A DNA stretch of 64,000 nt from CADCWK01 sp965218235 (GCA_965218235.1 OZ244596.1:496001-560000), one strand, 5' to 3'. Numbered from the stretch's first letter, positions 51,295 through 60,540 are shown. The notes: a model not told the origin generated them from the letters alone. Program-made: numbers and translations.

Positions 51295-54200
51295 ATGACA
51301 TGGCCACCACGACCAGTCGACATCGATCCGATCCGGCAGGACAGCAGCCCCCGCGACACCGGGCGGCACGGACCGTCGCGCCCCAGCGAGCGCCAGCCGG
51401 AGCCCGCCCCGCCCCAGTACGCCGAGCTCCACCTCCACACCTCGTTCTCGTTCCTCGACGGCGCCTCGCACCCGGAGGAGATCGTCGGGCGGGCCGCCGA
51501 ACTGGGCTACACCCACCTCGCCATCACCGACCACAACGGCCTCCACGGGGCACTGGAGTTCGCGAAGGCCGCCCACGACAAGGGCATCCAGCCGATCACC
51601 GGGGCCGAACTGACGCTGACCGACGGCAGCCACCTGACCCTGCTGGTCGAGAGCCGGACCGGCTACGCCAACCTCTGCCAGCTCATCACCGCCGCCCACT
51701 ACCAGAGCAGCACCCGACCGAGGATCACCAACCCGAGCGTCGCCATCAACGAGCCCCGCCTGCCCAACCTGACCCAGGCGGAGCGTGAGCCGGCCCTCGA
51801 TCCCACCCTGCTGCGCGACCACGCCGAGGGACTGATCCTGCTGACCGGCTGCCGCGACGGGATGCTCAGCCGGCTGGTCGACGCCGGACGCCACACCGAG
51901 GCGCGGGCACTGCTCGAGCAGTACGCCGGCTGGTTCGGCCGCGACAGCGTCGTCGTCGAGCTCCAGCACAACCTCACCCACGGCGACACGCGGCGGGTCC
52001 GGGAGCTCTCCCGGCTGGCGACCCACGCCGGGCTGCCCTGCGTCGCGACCGGCAACGTCCACTACCACCGCCAGGAGCGCCACCGGCTCCAGGACGTCAT
52101 GGTCGCGATCCGCAGCCGGGGCTCGCTGGACGCCACCCATCGTCAGCGCCGCGCCAACAGCCGGTTCTACCTGCACAGCGCCGCGGAGATGGCCGACCGG
52201 TTCGCCGCCTGGCCGGAGGCGATCGCGATGTCGATGACGTTGGCCGAGCGCTGCGCCGCCTTCGACCTGAGCAAGAACCTCGACTACGAGTTTCCCGACT
52301 ACCCCACCCCACAGGAGCAGTCCACCGACGATCACCTGGCCGAGGTCTGCCAGATCGAGTTCGAGGAGCGCTACCCGCCCGGCCATGTTCGCCGGGAGCA
52401 GGCGGGGAAGCAGCTCGACGAGGAGCTGACCCTGATCCGGCATCACAACCTGAGCGGCTTCTTCCTGCTCCACCGCGACCTGCTGGAGCTGGCCAAACAG
52501 GTCGCCGCCGAGGTCCGGGAGGCATCTGGCAACCCGGCCGCCGGGATCCTGCCGCCGGGCCGGGGCCGGGGCTCGTCGGTCAGCTCGGTCGTCTGCTACC
52601 TGATCGGCCTGTCGCCGGTCGACCCGGTCGAGCATAAGCTCACGCTCGGCCGCTTCCTGAACGAGGAGCTCCGCTCCGTCCCCGACATCGACCTCGACTT
52701 TCCCCGCGAGATCCGCGAGAAGCTGATCGCCCGGATCTACGAGGTCTACCCGGACCGGGCCGGGCTGATCTGCGCCTTCTCGACCTACCGGCTGCGATCG
52801 GCCGTCCGCGACGTCGGCAAGGCGCTGGGCCTGCCGATCGCCGACCTCGACCGGATCAGCCGCCTGAGCGAGCCGACCAGCGCCCGGCACCTGGCGGAGC
52901 AGCTCGGGCACATTCCCGAGTACGCCGCCCGGACGCAATCGCCGCCGTGGAGCTTCCTCGTCGAGCTGACCGGGCAACTGGCCGGAATGCCGCGCCACGT
53001 CGGCCAGCACTCCGGCGGGATGGTGATCGCCTCGCAGCCGCTGGTCGAGCTGGCCCCGATGCAGCCCTCGGCGATGCCGGACCGCCACCTGATCCAGTGG
53101 GACAAGGATTCCTGCGACGATGCCGGCTTCGTCAAGATCGACTTCCTCGCCCTCGGCATGATGTCGCTGGTCGAGGAGTGCCTGGAGACCATCCACCAGA
53201 CCCACTCCGACGAGCCGATGGTCGACCTGAGCCGGATCCCGTTCGACGACCCGGGCGTCTTCGCGATGATCCAGCGGGGCGACACGATCGGGACCTTCCA
53301 GATCGAGAGCCGAGCCCAGATCCAGACCCTGCTCAAGGTTCGGCCGGAGACGCTGGCCGACCTCGTCGTCCAGGTCGCGATCATCCGGCCTGGCCCGATC
53401 ATCGGCGGCGCCGTCTCGCCGTACATGCAGCGTCGGACCAATCCGGCCTACGAGCCGGCCTACGACCACCCCAGCCTGAGGACCGTCCTCGGGGACACGC
53501 TGGGCGTGATCCTCTACCAGGACCAGGTGATCGAGGTCGCGATGGCCGTCGCCGGCTTCACCGCCGGGCAGGCCGACGGGCTGCGCCGCTCGATCACCCG
53601 CAAGCGCAGCAAGGAGGCGATGGCCGGCTACTGGGAGCAGTTCCGCGACGGGGCCGCGAGGAACGCGGTGGAGCCGGTCGACGAGCCCCGCGCCCGCGAG
53701 ATCTTCCGCAAGCTGCTCGGGTTCGCCGAGTACGGCTTCCCCCGGGCCCACGCCGTCTCGTTCGCCGTGCTGGCCTACCAGTCGTGCTGGCTGAAGCACC
53801 ACTACCCGGCCGCCTTCACCTGCGCCCTGTTCAACAACCAGCCAATGGGCTTCTACCCACCCCACGTCATAGTCAACGACGCCAAACGGAGCGGCGCCCG
53901 CGTCCGCCCGCCGGACATCAACATCAGCGAGGTCCGCTGCACCGTCGAGCAGAAGACGATCGTCCGGATCGGGCTGAACTACGTCGCCCAGCTCAGCGAG
54001 GACGCCGCGACGCGCCTCGTCGCCGAGCGGACGGCCAACGGCAACTTCCGCTCGCTGGCCGACCTGATCCGGCGGGTGCCGCTCAAGCGGGCGGCGGCCG
54101 AGTCGCTGGCCGCCGTCGGCACCTTCGACGGCTTCGGGATCAGCCGGCGCGAGGCGATCTGGCAGATCGGCCTGTTCATCGCGCCGGAGTCGCACGCCGA

Positions 54201-54888
54201 CCGCACCGACCAGCCCGCCACGACGACCGACGCCTTCGGTCGGACCCGCCGGCGAACGTCGAAGCAGACGGTCACCCAGCGAGCCCTCGACCTGCCGGTC
54301 CGGCAGGACATGGTCGAGCTCCCCGCGATGCCGGCCTGGGACCGGATGGCCGCCGACTACGCCGGGACGGGGCTCTCGGCCCTCTGGCACCCGATGGGTC
54401 TGCTCCGCAGCCAGCTCCCGGCGGGGATCGCGAAGACGACCGACTTCGAGCGCCTGCCCCACGGCATGACCCTGACGGTGGCCGGGATGGTCGTCTGCCG
54501 CCAGCGGCCCGGCACGGCCAAGGGCATCACCTTCCTGTTGATGGAGGACGAGGTCGGGCTGGTCAACGTGATCGTCTACCCCGACCTCTACGACGCCGAG
54601 CGGCTGCTGGTCCGCGGCGAGCCGTTCCTGCTGATCTCCGGCACGCTCCAGAAGCAGCACGGCACGATCAACCTGCTCGCGACGAGCATCCGCCCGCTGA
54701 CCGAGGCCCGCAACCGCCTGCCGCGGATCGACGAGACCCCGGTCCCCGGCGTTCCGGCCGAGATCCGCGCCCTCAACCCGATCCTCGTGATCGAACCGCC
54801 CGGCAGTTCCGGACTCCCGCAGGAACCCGTCGTCGCGCTGGACACCGAGCTCCGCCGCATCCGCCCGGAGTCGCACAACTACCGGTAG
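51295..54888 (+). CDS. dnaE2: Error-prone DNA polymerase III alpha-like DnaE2
   Basis: 1197 residues from ATG at 51295. A 40-residue polar start precedes the PHP domain (AELHLHTSFSFLDGAS, LAITDHNGLHGALEF). The polymerase core has PGRGRGSSVSSVVCYL, the catalytic Asp motif VPDIDLDFPREI, YQDQVIEVAMAVAGF, and FAEYGFPRAHAVSFAVLAYQ, followed by an OB domain (TVAGMVVCRQRPGTAKGITF, EDEVGLVNVIVYPD). This is the C-family polymerase used for SOS mutagenesis with ImuB. It is 517 bases after the imuB unit, in a gap full of repeats, so it may have its own promoter; I see no LexA box there. No proofreading subunit gene is nearby. Confidence 0.93.
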   Translation: MTWPPRPVDIDPIRQDSSPRDTGRHGPSRPSERQPEPAPPQYAELHLHTSFSFLDGASHPEEIVGRAAELGYTHLAITDHNGLHGALEFAKAAHDKGIQPITGAELTLTDGSHLTLLVESRTGYANLCQLITAAHYQSSTRPRITNPSVAINEPRLPNLTQAEREPALDPTLLRDHAEGLILLTGCRDGMLSRLVDAGRHTEARALLEQYAGWFGRDSVVVELQHNLTHGDTRRVRELSRLATHAGLPCVATGNVHYHRQERHRLQDVMVAIRSRGSLDATHRQRRANSRFYLHSAAEMADRFAAWPEAIAMSMTLAERCAAFDLSKNLDYEFPDYPTPQEQSTDDHLAEVCQIEFEERYPPGHVRREQAGKQLDEELTLIRHHNLSGFFLLHRDLLELAKQVAAEVREASGNPAAGILPPGRGRGSSVSSVVCYLIGLSPVDPVEHKLTLGRFLNEELRSVPDIDLDFPREIREKLIARIYEVYPDRAGLICAFSTYRLRSAVRDVGKALGLPIADLDRISRLSEPTSARHLAEQLGHIPEYAARTQSPPWSFLVELTGQLAGMPRHVGQHSGGMVIASQPLVELAPMQPSAMPDRHLIQWDKDSCDDAGFVKIDFLALGMMSLVEECLETIHQTHSDEPMVDLSRIPFDDPGVFAMIQRGDTIGTFQIESRAQIQTLLKVRPETLADLVVQVAIIRPGPIIGGAVSPYMQRRTNPAYEPAYDHPSLRTVLGDTLGVILYQDQVIEVAMAVAGFTAGQADGLRRSITRKRSKEAMAGYWEQFRDGAARNAVEPVDEPRAREIFRKLLGFAEYGFPRAHAVSFAVLAYQSCWLKHHYPAAFTCALFNNQPMGFYPPHVIVNDAKRSGARVRPPDINISEVRCTVEQKTIVRIGLNYVAQLSEDAATRLVAERTANGNFRSLADLIRRVPLKRAAAESLAAVGTFDGFGISRREAIWQIGLFIAPESHADRTDQPATTTDAFGRTRRRTSKQTVTQRALDLPVRQDMVELPAMPAWDRMAADYAGTGLSALWHPMGLLRSQLPAGIAKTTDFERLPHGMTLTVAGMVVCRQRPGTAKGITFLLMEDEVGLVNVIVYPDLYDAERLLVRGEPFLLISGTLQKQHGTINLLATSIRPLTEARNRLPRIDETPVPGVPAEIRALNPILVIEPPGSSGLPQEPVVALDTELRRIRPESHNYR

Positions 54889-54943
54889 ACGGTATGCGTC
54901 GACCAGTCAACGCCGTCCATCATGGCGGCACCACGCCCAATTC

Positions 54944-55002
54944 GTAGGGACATGGCTTGCCTTGTCAACGCCGCGGGCGCGATACCGCGCAGCGGTGCCG
55001 GT
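54944..55002. repeat. Dispersed intergenic repeat, family B copy 2
   Basis: It begins with the same 23 bases as the copy at 10016 (gtagggacatggcttgcctt and three more) in the same orientation, then diverges while keeping agcggtgccggtg. It lies in the 385-base gap between the convergent ends of dnaE2 and gpmI, which holds no gene. Confidence 0.75.
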
Positions 55003-55092
55003 GTTCGGGCAAAGATGAGTTCGATGCGACAGGTTTGTCGCGAGGCCAGTTATCGCCCTGCAAGCCCCTACGGAACAACTCGACGAACCAAC

Positions 55093-55126
55093 AAAAAGCC
55101 CCTCTCCATCAGCGGATGGGGAGGGG
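55093..55126 (-). terminator. Terminator of gpmI
   Basis: A 12-bp stem with one mismatch (55099-55110 with 55115-55126) and a 4-base loop is followed, on the minus strand, by gctttttgttgg, a good T-run. It is about 150 bases after the gpmI stop. Confidence 0.75.
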
Positions 55127-55273
55127 TCTACTCGCCAACCGCACGCTGGCCGTTCAGCACGATCTCGCCTTTCGGAAGGCCACTGCGGTGACCGGGCGAC
55201 TACAAGCCGTCGACCCTACGAACGGGACACTTCGGCGGCCGAACGCGATCGCCCGTCCGATCAGACGGACCCG

Positions 55274-56842
55274 CTACGACCTCGTCCTCCGGATCAGCGA
55301 CGCCTGCGTCATGGCATCTGGCGGGTCGATGCCGAGCAGGTCGAGGACCGTCGGGGCGACGGCCGAGAGGATGCCGTCGTCGCGGAGCGTGGCGTGGCGG
55401 TCCGGGTCGTCATCCGGGGTGACGAGGATGACGGGGACGGGGTTGGTCGTGTGCGACGTCAGCGGACCGCCCGTCGCCGGATCGATCATCTGCTCGGCGT
55501 TGCCGTGGTCGGCCGTCACGATCAGCGCCCCACCCCGGGCCAGCGTCGCGTCGACCAGCCGCCCCAGGCAGGCGTCGACCGTCTCGACCGCCGTGACGAC
55601 GGCGTCGAAGTCGCCGGTGTGGCCGACCATGTCGTCGTTAGCGAAGTTGACGACGATGAAGTCGTAGCCGCCGGTGTTGACGGCATCGATGACGAGATCG
55701 GCCAGCGGCCCGGCGCTCATCTCCGGCTGGAGGTCGTAGGTCGCGACCTTGGGCGACGGCACCATCCGCCGGGTCTCGCCCGCGAACGGCTCCTCCCGGC
55801 CGCCGTTGAGGAAGTACGTGACGTGGGGGTACTTCTCGGTCTCGGCGGCGTGGAACTGGGTCATTCCCGCCCGGCTGACCTCCGAGGCCAGCGGGTGGGC
55901 GATGTCCGGCTCCGTGAAGGCCACGGTGACAGGCAGCCCGGCCATGTACTCGGTCATGGTCGTGACGATCAGCGCCGGGGGTGTCCCGCGGTCGAACCCG
56001 TCGAAGCCCGGCTCGACCATCGCCTGGACGAGCTGCCGGCCACGGTCGGAGCGGAAGTTGAACCAGACGACGTGATCGCCGTCGGACATCCCGCCGTAGG
56101 GCTGCCCGTCGACCAGCAGGCGCACCGGCGCGACGAACTCATCGGTGGTGCCGGCCGCCCGCGACTGCTCAATGACGGCGTCGGCCGACGCGGCCGGGGT
56201 CCCCTCGCCGCCGACGATGACCCGGTACGCCGCCTCGGTCCGCTCCCAGCGCCGGTCCCGGTCCATCGCGTAGTAGCGACCGGAGACCGTCGCGAGCTCC
56301 CCGACACCGATCCGGTCGATGGCCACCTGGAGATCCCGGAGGAAGCCGCGGGCGGAGTCGGGCGGCGTGTCCCGCCCGTCGGTGATGACATGGACCAGGA
56401 CGGAGGAGCCGCGCAGACCCTGGCGGTAGGCCATCCCCAGCAGGGCGATGAGGTGAGCGATGTGGCTGTGCACCCCGCCGTCACTGACGAGCCCGATCAG
56501 GTGGAGGCGCTTGCCCGCCCCAACTCCCGACATCGCCGCCTGCAAGGGAGCGTTCTGGTCCAGCGTTCCCTCGCGGATCGCCTTGTTGAGCCGGGTCAGC
56601 CACTGGTAGACGACGAACCCGGCGCCGAGATTCAGATGTCCGACCTCGGAGTTGCCCATCTGGCCATCCGGCAGGCCCACGACCTCGCCCGACGCCTGGA
56701 GGCTCGTCATCGGATAGCTGGCCTGGAGACGGTCCATGACCGGCGTGTCTGCTGCCGCGATCGCGTTGCCCGGACCCACCGGCGCGATGCCCCAGCCATC
56801 GAGGATCGCCAGCACGACTGGCCCGTGTCGCTCGTTCGCCAT
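55274..56842 (-). CDS. gpmI: 2,3-bisphosphoglycerate-independent phosphoglycerate mutase
   Basis: 522 residues. It interconverts 3- and 2-phosphoglycerate in glycolysis using two Mn ions. Motifs are the N-terminal metal site VLAILDGWGIAP, the phospho-Ser loop MGNSEVGHLNLGAG, HLIGLVSDGGVHSHIAHL, VHVITDGRDTPPDS, FNFRSDRGRQL and the C-terminal metal sites NFANDDMVGHTGD and LIVTADHGNAEQMID. Length is normal. It diverges from the isocitrate dehydrogenase gene across about 190 bases. Confidence 0.95.
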   Translation of the reverse strand: MANERHGPVVLAILDGWGIAPVGPGNAIAAADTPVMDRLQASYPMTSLQASGEVVGLPDGQMGNSEVGHLNLGAGFVVYQWLTRLNKAIREGTLDQNAPLQAAMSGVGAGKRLHLIGLVSDGGVHSHIAHLIALLGMAYRQGLRGSSVLVHVITDGRDTPPDSARGFLRDLQVAIDRIGVGELATVSGRYYAMDRDRRWERTEAAYRVIVGGEGTPAASADAVIEQSRAAGTTDEFVAPVRLLVDGQPYGGMSDGDHVVWFNFRSDRGRQLVQAMVEPGFDGFDRGTPPALIVTTMTEYMAGLPVTVAFTEPDIAHPLASEVSRAGMTQFHAAETEKYPHVTYFLNGGREEPFAGETRRMVPSPKVATYDLQPEMSAGPLADLVIDAVNTGGYDFIVVNFANDDMVGHTGDFDAVVTAVETVDACLGRLVDATLARGGALIVTADHGNAEQMIDPATGGPLTSHTTNPVPVILVTPDDDPDRHATLRDDGILSAVAPTVLDLLGIDPPDAMTQASLIRRTRS

Positions 56843-57033
56843 CCCGGTTCCCTTCGGTGTGAGGTCGCGTCCATCCGCTCGCGGACTGTAGCAGCACAGC
56901 CGGTCCCAGCGACGGCGGGTCCGGGACCGCGTGCGACAATACCGCCCGACGCCGGCCCGGACGGGCTGAGGCAGCGGTGCCAGGCGCGACCGGCACGCGG
57001 GTTTGCCGGTGAGAGCAAGGAGAACAGGACCCC

Positions 57034-58110
57034 ATGACCTACACCGTCACGCTCATTCCCGGAGACGGGATCGGCCCAGAAGTCACCGAAGCGGCCCGTC
57101 GCGTCCTGGAGGCGACGGGCGTTCCGTTCCAGTGGGACGAACGCCTCGCCGGCGTGGTCGCGCTCGAAGCCGAGGGCGAGCTCCTGCCGGCCGCGACGCT
57201 GGACAGCATCCGGACCAACCGGCTCGGCCTCAAGGGGCCGATGTCGACCCCGATCGGCAAGGGCTTCCGCAGCGTCAACGTCGCCCTGCGGCACGAGCTC
57301 GGTCTCTACGCCAACCTCCGGCCGGGCCGGACGATCAAGGGCGTCCAGTCCGTCTTCGACCATATCGACCTCGTCGTCGTCCGGGAGAACATGGAGGGCA
57401 TGTACATCGGCGTCGAGTTCGACACCGGGACGGACGATGCCCACCACATCATCTCCGAGATCAACAGGCTCAGCTCGAAGAAGATCCCGCTCGATGCGGC
57501 GATCAGCCTCAAGCAGATCACCGAGGAGGGCTCGCGCCGGATCGTCCGGTTCGCCTTCGAGTACGCCCGCCAGAACGGCCGCAAGCTCGTCACCGCCGTT
57601 CACAAGGCGAACATCATGAAGTTCACCGACGGCCTGTTCCTGCGGGTCGCGCAGGAGGTCGCGGCGGACTATCCGGACATCCAGTTCAACGACCGGATCG
57701 TCGACAACATGTGCATGCAGCTCATGCAGAAGCCGTCTCAGTACGACGTGCTAGTGATGCCGAACCTCTACGGCGACATTGTCAGCGACCTCGTCTCCGG
57801 CATGATCGGCGGCCTCGGCGTCGCGCCCGGCGGCAACATTGGGCCGGACAGCGCCGTCTTCGAGCCGATCCACGGCTCCGCCCCGAGCCATGCCGGCAAG
57901 AACGAGGCGAACCCGACCGCGATGATCCTGTCGGGGGCGCTGCTCCTTCGCCATATCGGCGAACAGACTGCCGCCGAGCGCGTCGAGGCGGCCGTCGCCA
58001 ACGTCATCGGCGAAGGCCAGCGCGTGACCTACGATCTCCGCCCGGACCGCGATGCCAGCAAGGCCGCCGGGACATCAGGCATGGCCGATGCGGTTATCGC
58101 CGCCCTGTAG
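57034..58110 (+). CDS. icd: Isocitrate dehydrogenase (NAD-type, short IDH/IPMDH family)
   Basis: 358 residues. It begins VTLIPGDGIGPEVTEAA. The substrate loop TPIGKGFRSVNVALRHE has the Ser and Asn characteristic of isocitrate, rather than isopropylmalate, dehydrogenases; RENMEGMYIG, TAVHKANIMKFTDGLF, MPNLYGDIVSDL and IHGSAPSHAGKNEANPTA complete the site. It oxidises isocitrate to 2-oxoglutarate in the TCA cycle. The coenzyme segment S-H after GSAP differs from both the classical NADP (K-Y) and NAD (D-I) patterns, so coenzyme use is unsure. Homoisocitrate or isopropylmalate activity is a less likely alternative. Confidence 0.82.
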   Translation: MTYTVTLIPGDGIGPEVTEAARRVLEATGVPFQWDERLAGVVALEAEGELLPAATLDSIRTNRLGLKGPMSTPIGKGFRSVNVALRHELGLYANLRPGRTIKGVQSVFDHIDLVVVRENMEGMYIGVEFDTGTDDAHHIISEINRLSSKKIPLDAAISLKQITEEGSRRIVRFAFEYARQNGRKLVTAVHKANIMKFTDGLFLRVAQEVAADYPDIQFNDRIVDNMCMQLMQKPSQYDVLVMPNLYGDIVSDLVSGMIGGLGVAPGGNIGPDSAVFEPIHGSAPSHAGKNEANPTAMILSGALLLRHIGEQTAAERVEAAVANVIGEGQRVTYDLRPDRDASKAAGTSGMADAVIAAL

Positions 58111-58201
58111 CGGTCGGAGGGATGGCAGCACGAGACACCGACGGCCGGGCCAACGCCGGCTCGGCCCTCGGTGTCCCAGAGCATGTTCACGAACCTGCCT
58201 G

Positions 58202-58343
58202 ACGGCAGACCGGCCCTGAAGGGAACGGCTGAACGACATTAGATTCGACGTTGGCTCTTACCCATCAAGCCCCGGTTGCGGTGCCGATCTCGCGGTCGTG
58301 TGCTCGGGGACCGATGTCGTTCAGGCCGGCCTTTTATGGCCGG
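58202..58343. repeat. Family A inverted-end element, copy 3
   Basis: The left end is gcagaccggccctgaaggga followed by acggctgaacgacattag (from 58206). The right end (about 58309-58343) is its imperfect inverse, ccgatgtcgttcaggccggc with a ttttatggccggg end. Total length is about 142 bp, equal to the other two complete copies. It fills most of the gap between the isocitrate dehydrogenase and rpe genes. Confidence 0.7.
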
Positions 58344-58368
58344 GTATCGACGTCAGTCCGATGTTCGA

Positions 58369-59040
58369 TCAGCTCTCAATGGCTCCTCTGAGCAGCGCCA
58401 TCGACTCCGCCACCGTTCGATTCGGGCTGAAGATCGCGGTCCCGGCGACGATGGTATCGGCGCCGGCCGCGACGACACTGGCCAGGTTGGCGGCATTGAC
58501 GCCACCGTCGACCTGGATCCGGCAGGACGGGTTCTGGTCGTGCAGCATTGCTCTGAGCCGCTGGATCTTGCGCAGGGACGACGGAATCAGCGCCTGGCCG
58601 CCGTAGCCTGGGTTGACGCTCATGACGAGGACCTGCCGGACGAGGGGCAGGATCTCCTCGAGGCTGACGAGTGGCGTCCCGGGATTCAGGGTAACGCTCG
58701 GTTCGGCGCCCGCCTCGGCGATGGCGTGCAGCGTCCGGTCGAGGTGGGTCGTGGCTTCGACGTGAACCGTCAGGATGTCGGCGCCGGCGCGGACGAACGG
58801 TTCCACCCAACGCTCGGGCTCGACGATCATCAGGTGGACGTCGATCGGCAGAGACGACGCCGCCCGGACCGCCTCCAGCACCGGGATCCCGATCGAGATG
58901 TTGGGGACGAACCGGCCATCCATCACGTCGACGTGCAGGTAGTCGGCCCCAGCCGCCTCGACCTCGACGATCTGCTCTCCGAGTCGCCGGAAGTCGGCGG
59001 CCAGGATCGACGGGCCGATCCGGATCGTTCCTCTGGTCAT
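58369..59040 (-). CDS. rpe: Ribulose-phosphate 3-epimerase
   Basis: 223 residues from ATG at 59040, giving the family start IRIGPSILAADFRRLGEQ. It interconverts ribulose-5-phosphate and xylulose-5-phosphate in the pentose phosphate pathway. Motifs are YLHVDVMDGRFVPNIS (metal His and Asp), DVHLMIVEPERW, SVNPGYGGQALIPSSL, IQVDGGVNAANLASVVAAGAD and GTAIFS. Its 3' end is close to a family A repeat. It diverges from the FHA-protein genes. Confidence 0.95.
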   Translation of the reverse strand: MTRGTIRIGPSILAADFRRLGEQIVEVEAAGADYLHVDVMDGRFVPNISIGIPVLEAVRAASSLPIDVHLMIVEPERWVEPFVRAGADILTVHVEATTHLDRTLHAIAEAGAEPSVTLNPGTPLVSLEEILPLVRQVLVMSVNPGYGGQALIPSSLRKIQRLRAMLHDQNPSCRIQVDGGVNAANLASVVAAGADTIVAGTAIFSPNRTVAESMALLRGAIES

Positions 59041-59114
59041 CTCGCGCTCCTGTGAACGAATGCGTTTCGGCGTCAGCCCCGGCCACGGCCGAATGGTCGC
59101 ATCGAACGGCACTC

Positions 59115-59120
59115 TATACT
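59115..59120 (+). promoter_or_regulatory. Possible -10 element for the FHA gene pair
   Basis: TATACT lies 68 bases upstream of the FhaA-like GTG start in the 148-base region shared with rpe. No good -35 hexamer is found at 16-18 bases. Confidence 0.3.
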
Positions 59121-59188
59121 GCATGTCGCCGCGTGAGCGTGTCGATGGTGGTTAGGCCGGAGCCGGCGGGTTGGCGGGGAACACGTCA

Positions 59189-59932
59189 GTGAAGATTATC
59201 GACGTCTTCGAGCGATCGTTTCAGCGGCTGATGGAGGGCTCGATCAGCCGGGTCTTCAGCAGTCCGGTCCAGCCCGCCGAGATCGGCCGCAAGCTCGAGC
59301 GGGCGATGCTCGACAACCGCGTCACCTCCACCAATGCGACCCTCGTACCTAACGACTACCAGGTCGCGATGCACCCGCAGGACATGCTCCAGTTCATCGA
59401 CTACATCAACGGACTCAACCGGCAGATGGAAGGCTGGCTCACTCAGATCGCGGCCGAGCGGGGCTACACCCTGATCGATCGGGTTCGAGTCCAGATCACC
59501 GGCGAAGACAAGGTCGCTCGCCGAACGATCAACGTTCGGGCCATGATCTCGGACCGGCCCGACGTTGCTCCAGCCGACCAGAACGTTCAGCAGCGGACCG
59601 AGATCTACCGGGTGATCGAGCGGGAGACTGGTCTTCCCCCTCAACGGTTGCGCGTCCTGTCCGGACCGCGTCGCGGCGAGGAGGTTATCATCCGGAATCC
59701 GGTGACGACCGTCGGTCGCTCGTTCGACAACGACATCGTGCTCGAAGGCGGCGACGTCTCCCGTCACCACGCCCGGCTGGAGCGCAGCGGCCATCATCTC
59801 CATGTCATCGACCTCGGCAGCACCAACGGGACCAGGGTCAACGGTCAACCGGTTCGGAGCCACCTGGTTCAGGCCGGCGACGAGATGACCTTTGGCGGCG
59901 TCGAGACGCAGTTGCTGCACTACGACACCTGA
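59189..59932 (+). CDS. FhaA-like protein: DUF3662 plus FHA domain
   Basis: 247 residues from GTG at 59189, which aligns with the start of FhaA homologues (IIDVFERSFQRLMEGSISRVF); a TTG at 59171 is possible. Residues 1-125 form the DUF3662 domain (VQPAEIGRKLERAMLDNR, VPNDYQVAMHPQDM). Residues about 155-245 form an FHA domain with phospho-Thr contacts TTVGRSFDNDIVL, SRHHARLER and DLGSTNGTRVNG. FhaA in actinobacteria binds phosphorylated cell-wall proteins. Here no kinase or phosphatase gene is adjacent. An FhaB-like gene follows after 22 bases. Confidence 0.88.
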   Translation: MKIIDVFERSFQRLMEGSISRVFSSPVQPAEIGRKLERAMLDNRVTSTNATLVPNDYQVAMHPQDMLQFIDYINGLNRQMEGWLTQIAAERGYTLIDRVRVQITGEDKVARRTINVRAMISDRPDVAPADQNVQQRTEIYRVIERETGLPPQRLRVLSGPRRGEEVIIRNPVTTVGRSFDNDIVLEGGDVSRHHARLERSGHHLHVIDLGSTNGTRVNGQPVRSHLVQAGDEMTFGGVETQLLHYDT

Positions 59933-59954
59933 GCAGGAGTGACCCGGCGAGCCC

Positions 59955-60422
59955 ATGTCCGACGCACTGACATCCCTCGAACTGCCGGCGGAATGGTTCC
60001 TCCTGCTGCTGCGGGTCCTCTTCATCTTCCTGATCTACTTCTTCCTGTACCAGCTCTTCCGGGTCCAGCTTCGCGAACTGGTCGTCCTCGGCACCGTCGC
60101 CGCGAGCCGCCCGGAGGCGCCACCGGCTCACCGGGTCGTCGTCCTCGAAGGCGGCAGCTCGCCGGACCTCGTCGGCCAGTCCTTCCTGCTCCAGCAGCAC
60201 AATTCGGTTGGGCGTCACCAGACCAGCGCGATCCAGCTCGACGAGCCGTTTGTCTCGACGAATCACGCGGAGATCACTTTTACGGGGGGTGGTTGGTGGG
60301 TCACGGACTTCGCCAGTACCAACGGGACCCGGATCAATGACCAGCCCGTTCAGGGAACCGCGGGCGTCCTGCCCGGAGACATCGTACAATTCGGTCGAGT
60401 CAAGCTCCGGCTGGAGGCGTAG
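59955..60422 (+). CDS. FhaB-like membrane-anchored FHA protein
   Basis: 155 residues. One N-terminal membrane helix (about 15-36, EWFLLLLRVLFIFLIYFFLY) anchors a cytoplasmic FHA domain: NSVGRHQTSAIQLDEPFVS, TNHAEITF, DFASTNGTRIND and GDIVQFG. The pair FhaA-FhaB normally opens a cluster with pstP, rodA, pbpA and pknB; those are absent and a VanW gene follows instead. It may recruit Thr-phosphorylated proteins to the membrane. Confidence 0.88.
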   Translation: MSDALTSLELPAEWFLLLLRVLFIFLIYFFLYQLFRVQLRELVVLGTVAASRPEAPPAHRVVVLEGGSSPDLVGQSFLLQQHNSVGRHQTSAIQLDEPFVSTNHAEITFTGGGWWVTDFASTNGTRINDQPVQGTAGVLPGDIVQFGRVKLRLEA

Positions 60423-60540
60423 CGTGCCGTGTCCCACGCCATGATCCTGTCCCGAAGCGGTCGACCGCCCTGTCGCAATGGGCGTCCAGCGACCATGAGA
60501 TGATTAGTTCAACGTGTGCAAACCAGGGGGTTTGGGAACC

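Noticed and set aside
51277..54876. A 1199-codon open frame antisense to dnaE2
   Set aside because: It is the G+C-driven mirror of dnaE2, rich in Asp/Arg/Val/Gly with no domain, and dnaE2 has full family motifs on the other strand.
57034..58110. 3-isopropylmalate dehydrogenase (leuB)
   Set aside because: The substrate loop GFRSVNVALR carries the isocitrate-type Ser/Asn, and no leucine-synthesis genes adjoin.
59480..59500. tRNA-like T-loop (ggttcgagtcc)
   Set aside because: It lies inside the FhaA-like coding sequence and no acceptor, D or anticodon stem surrounds it.
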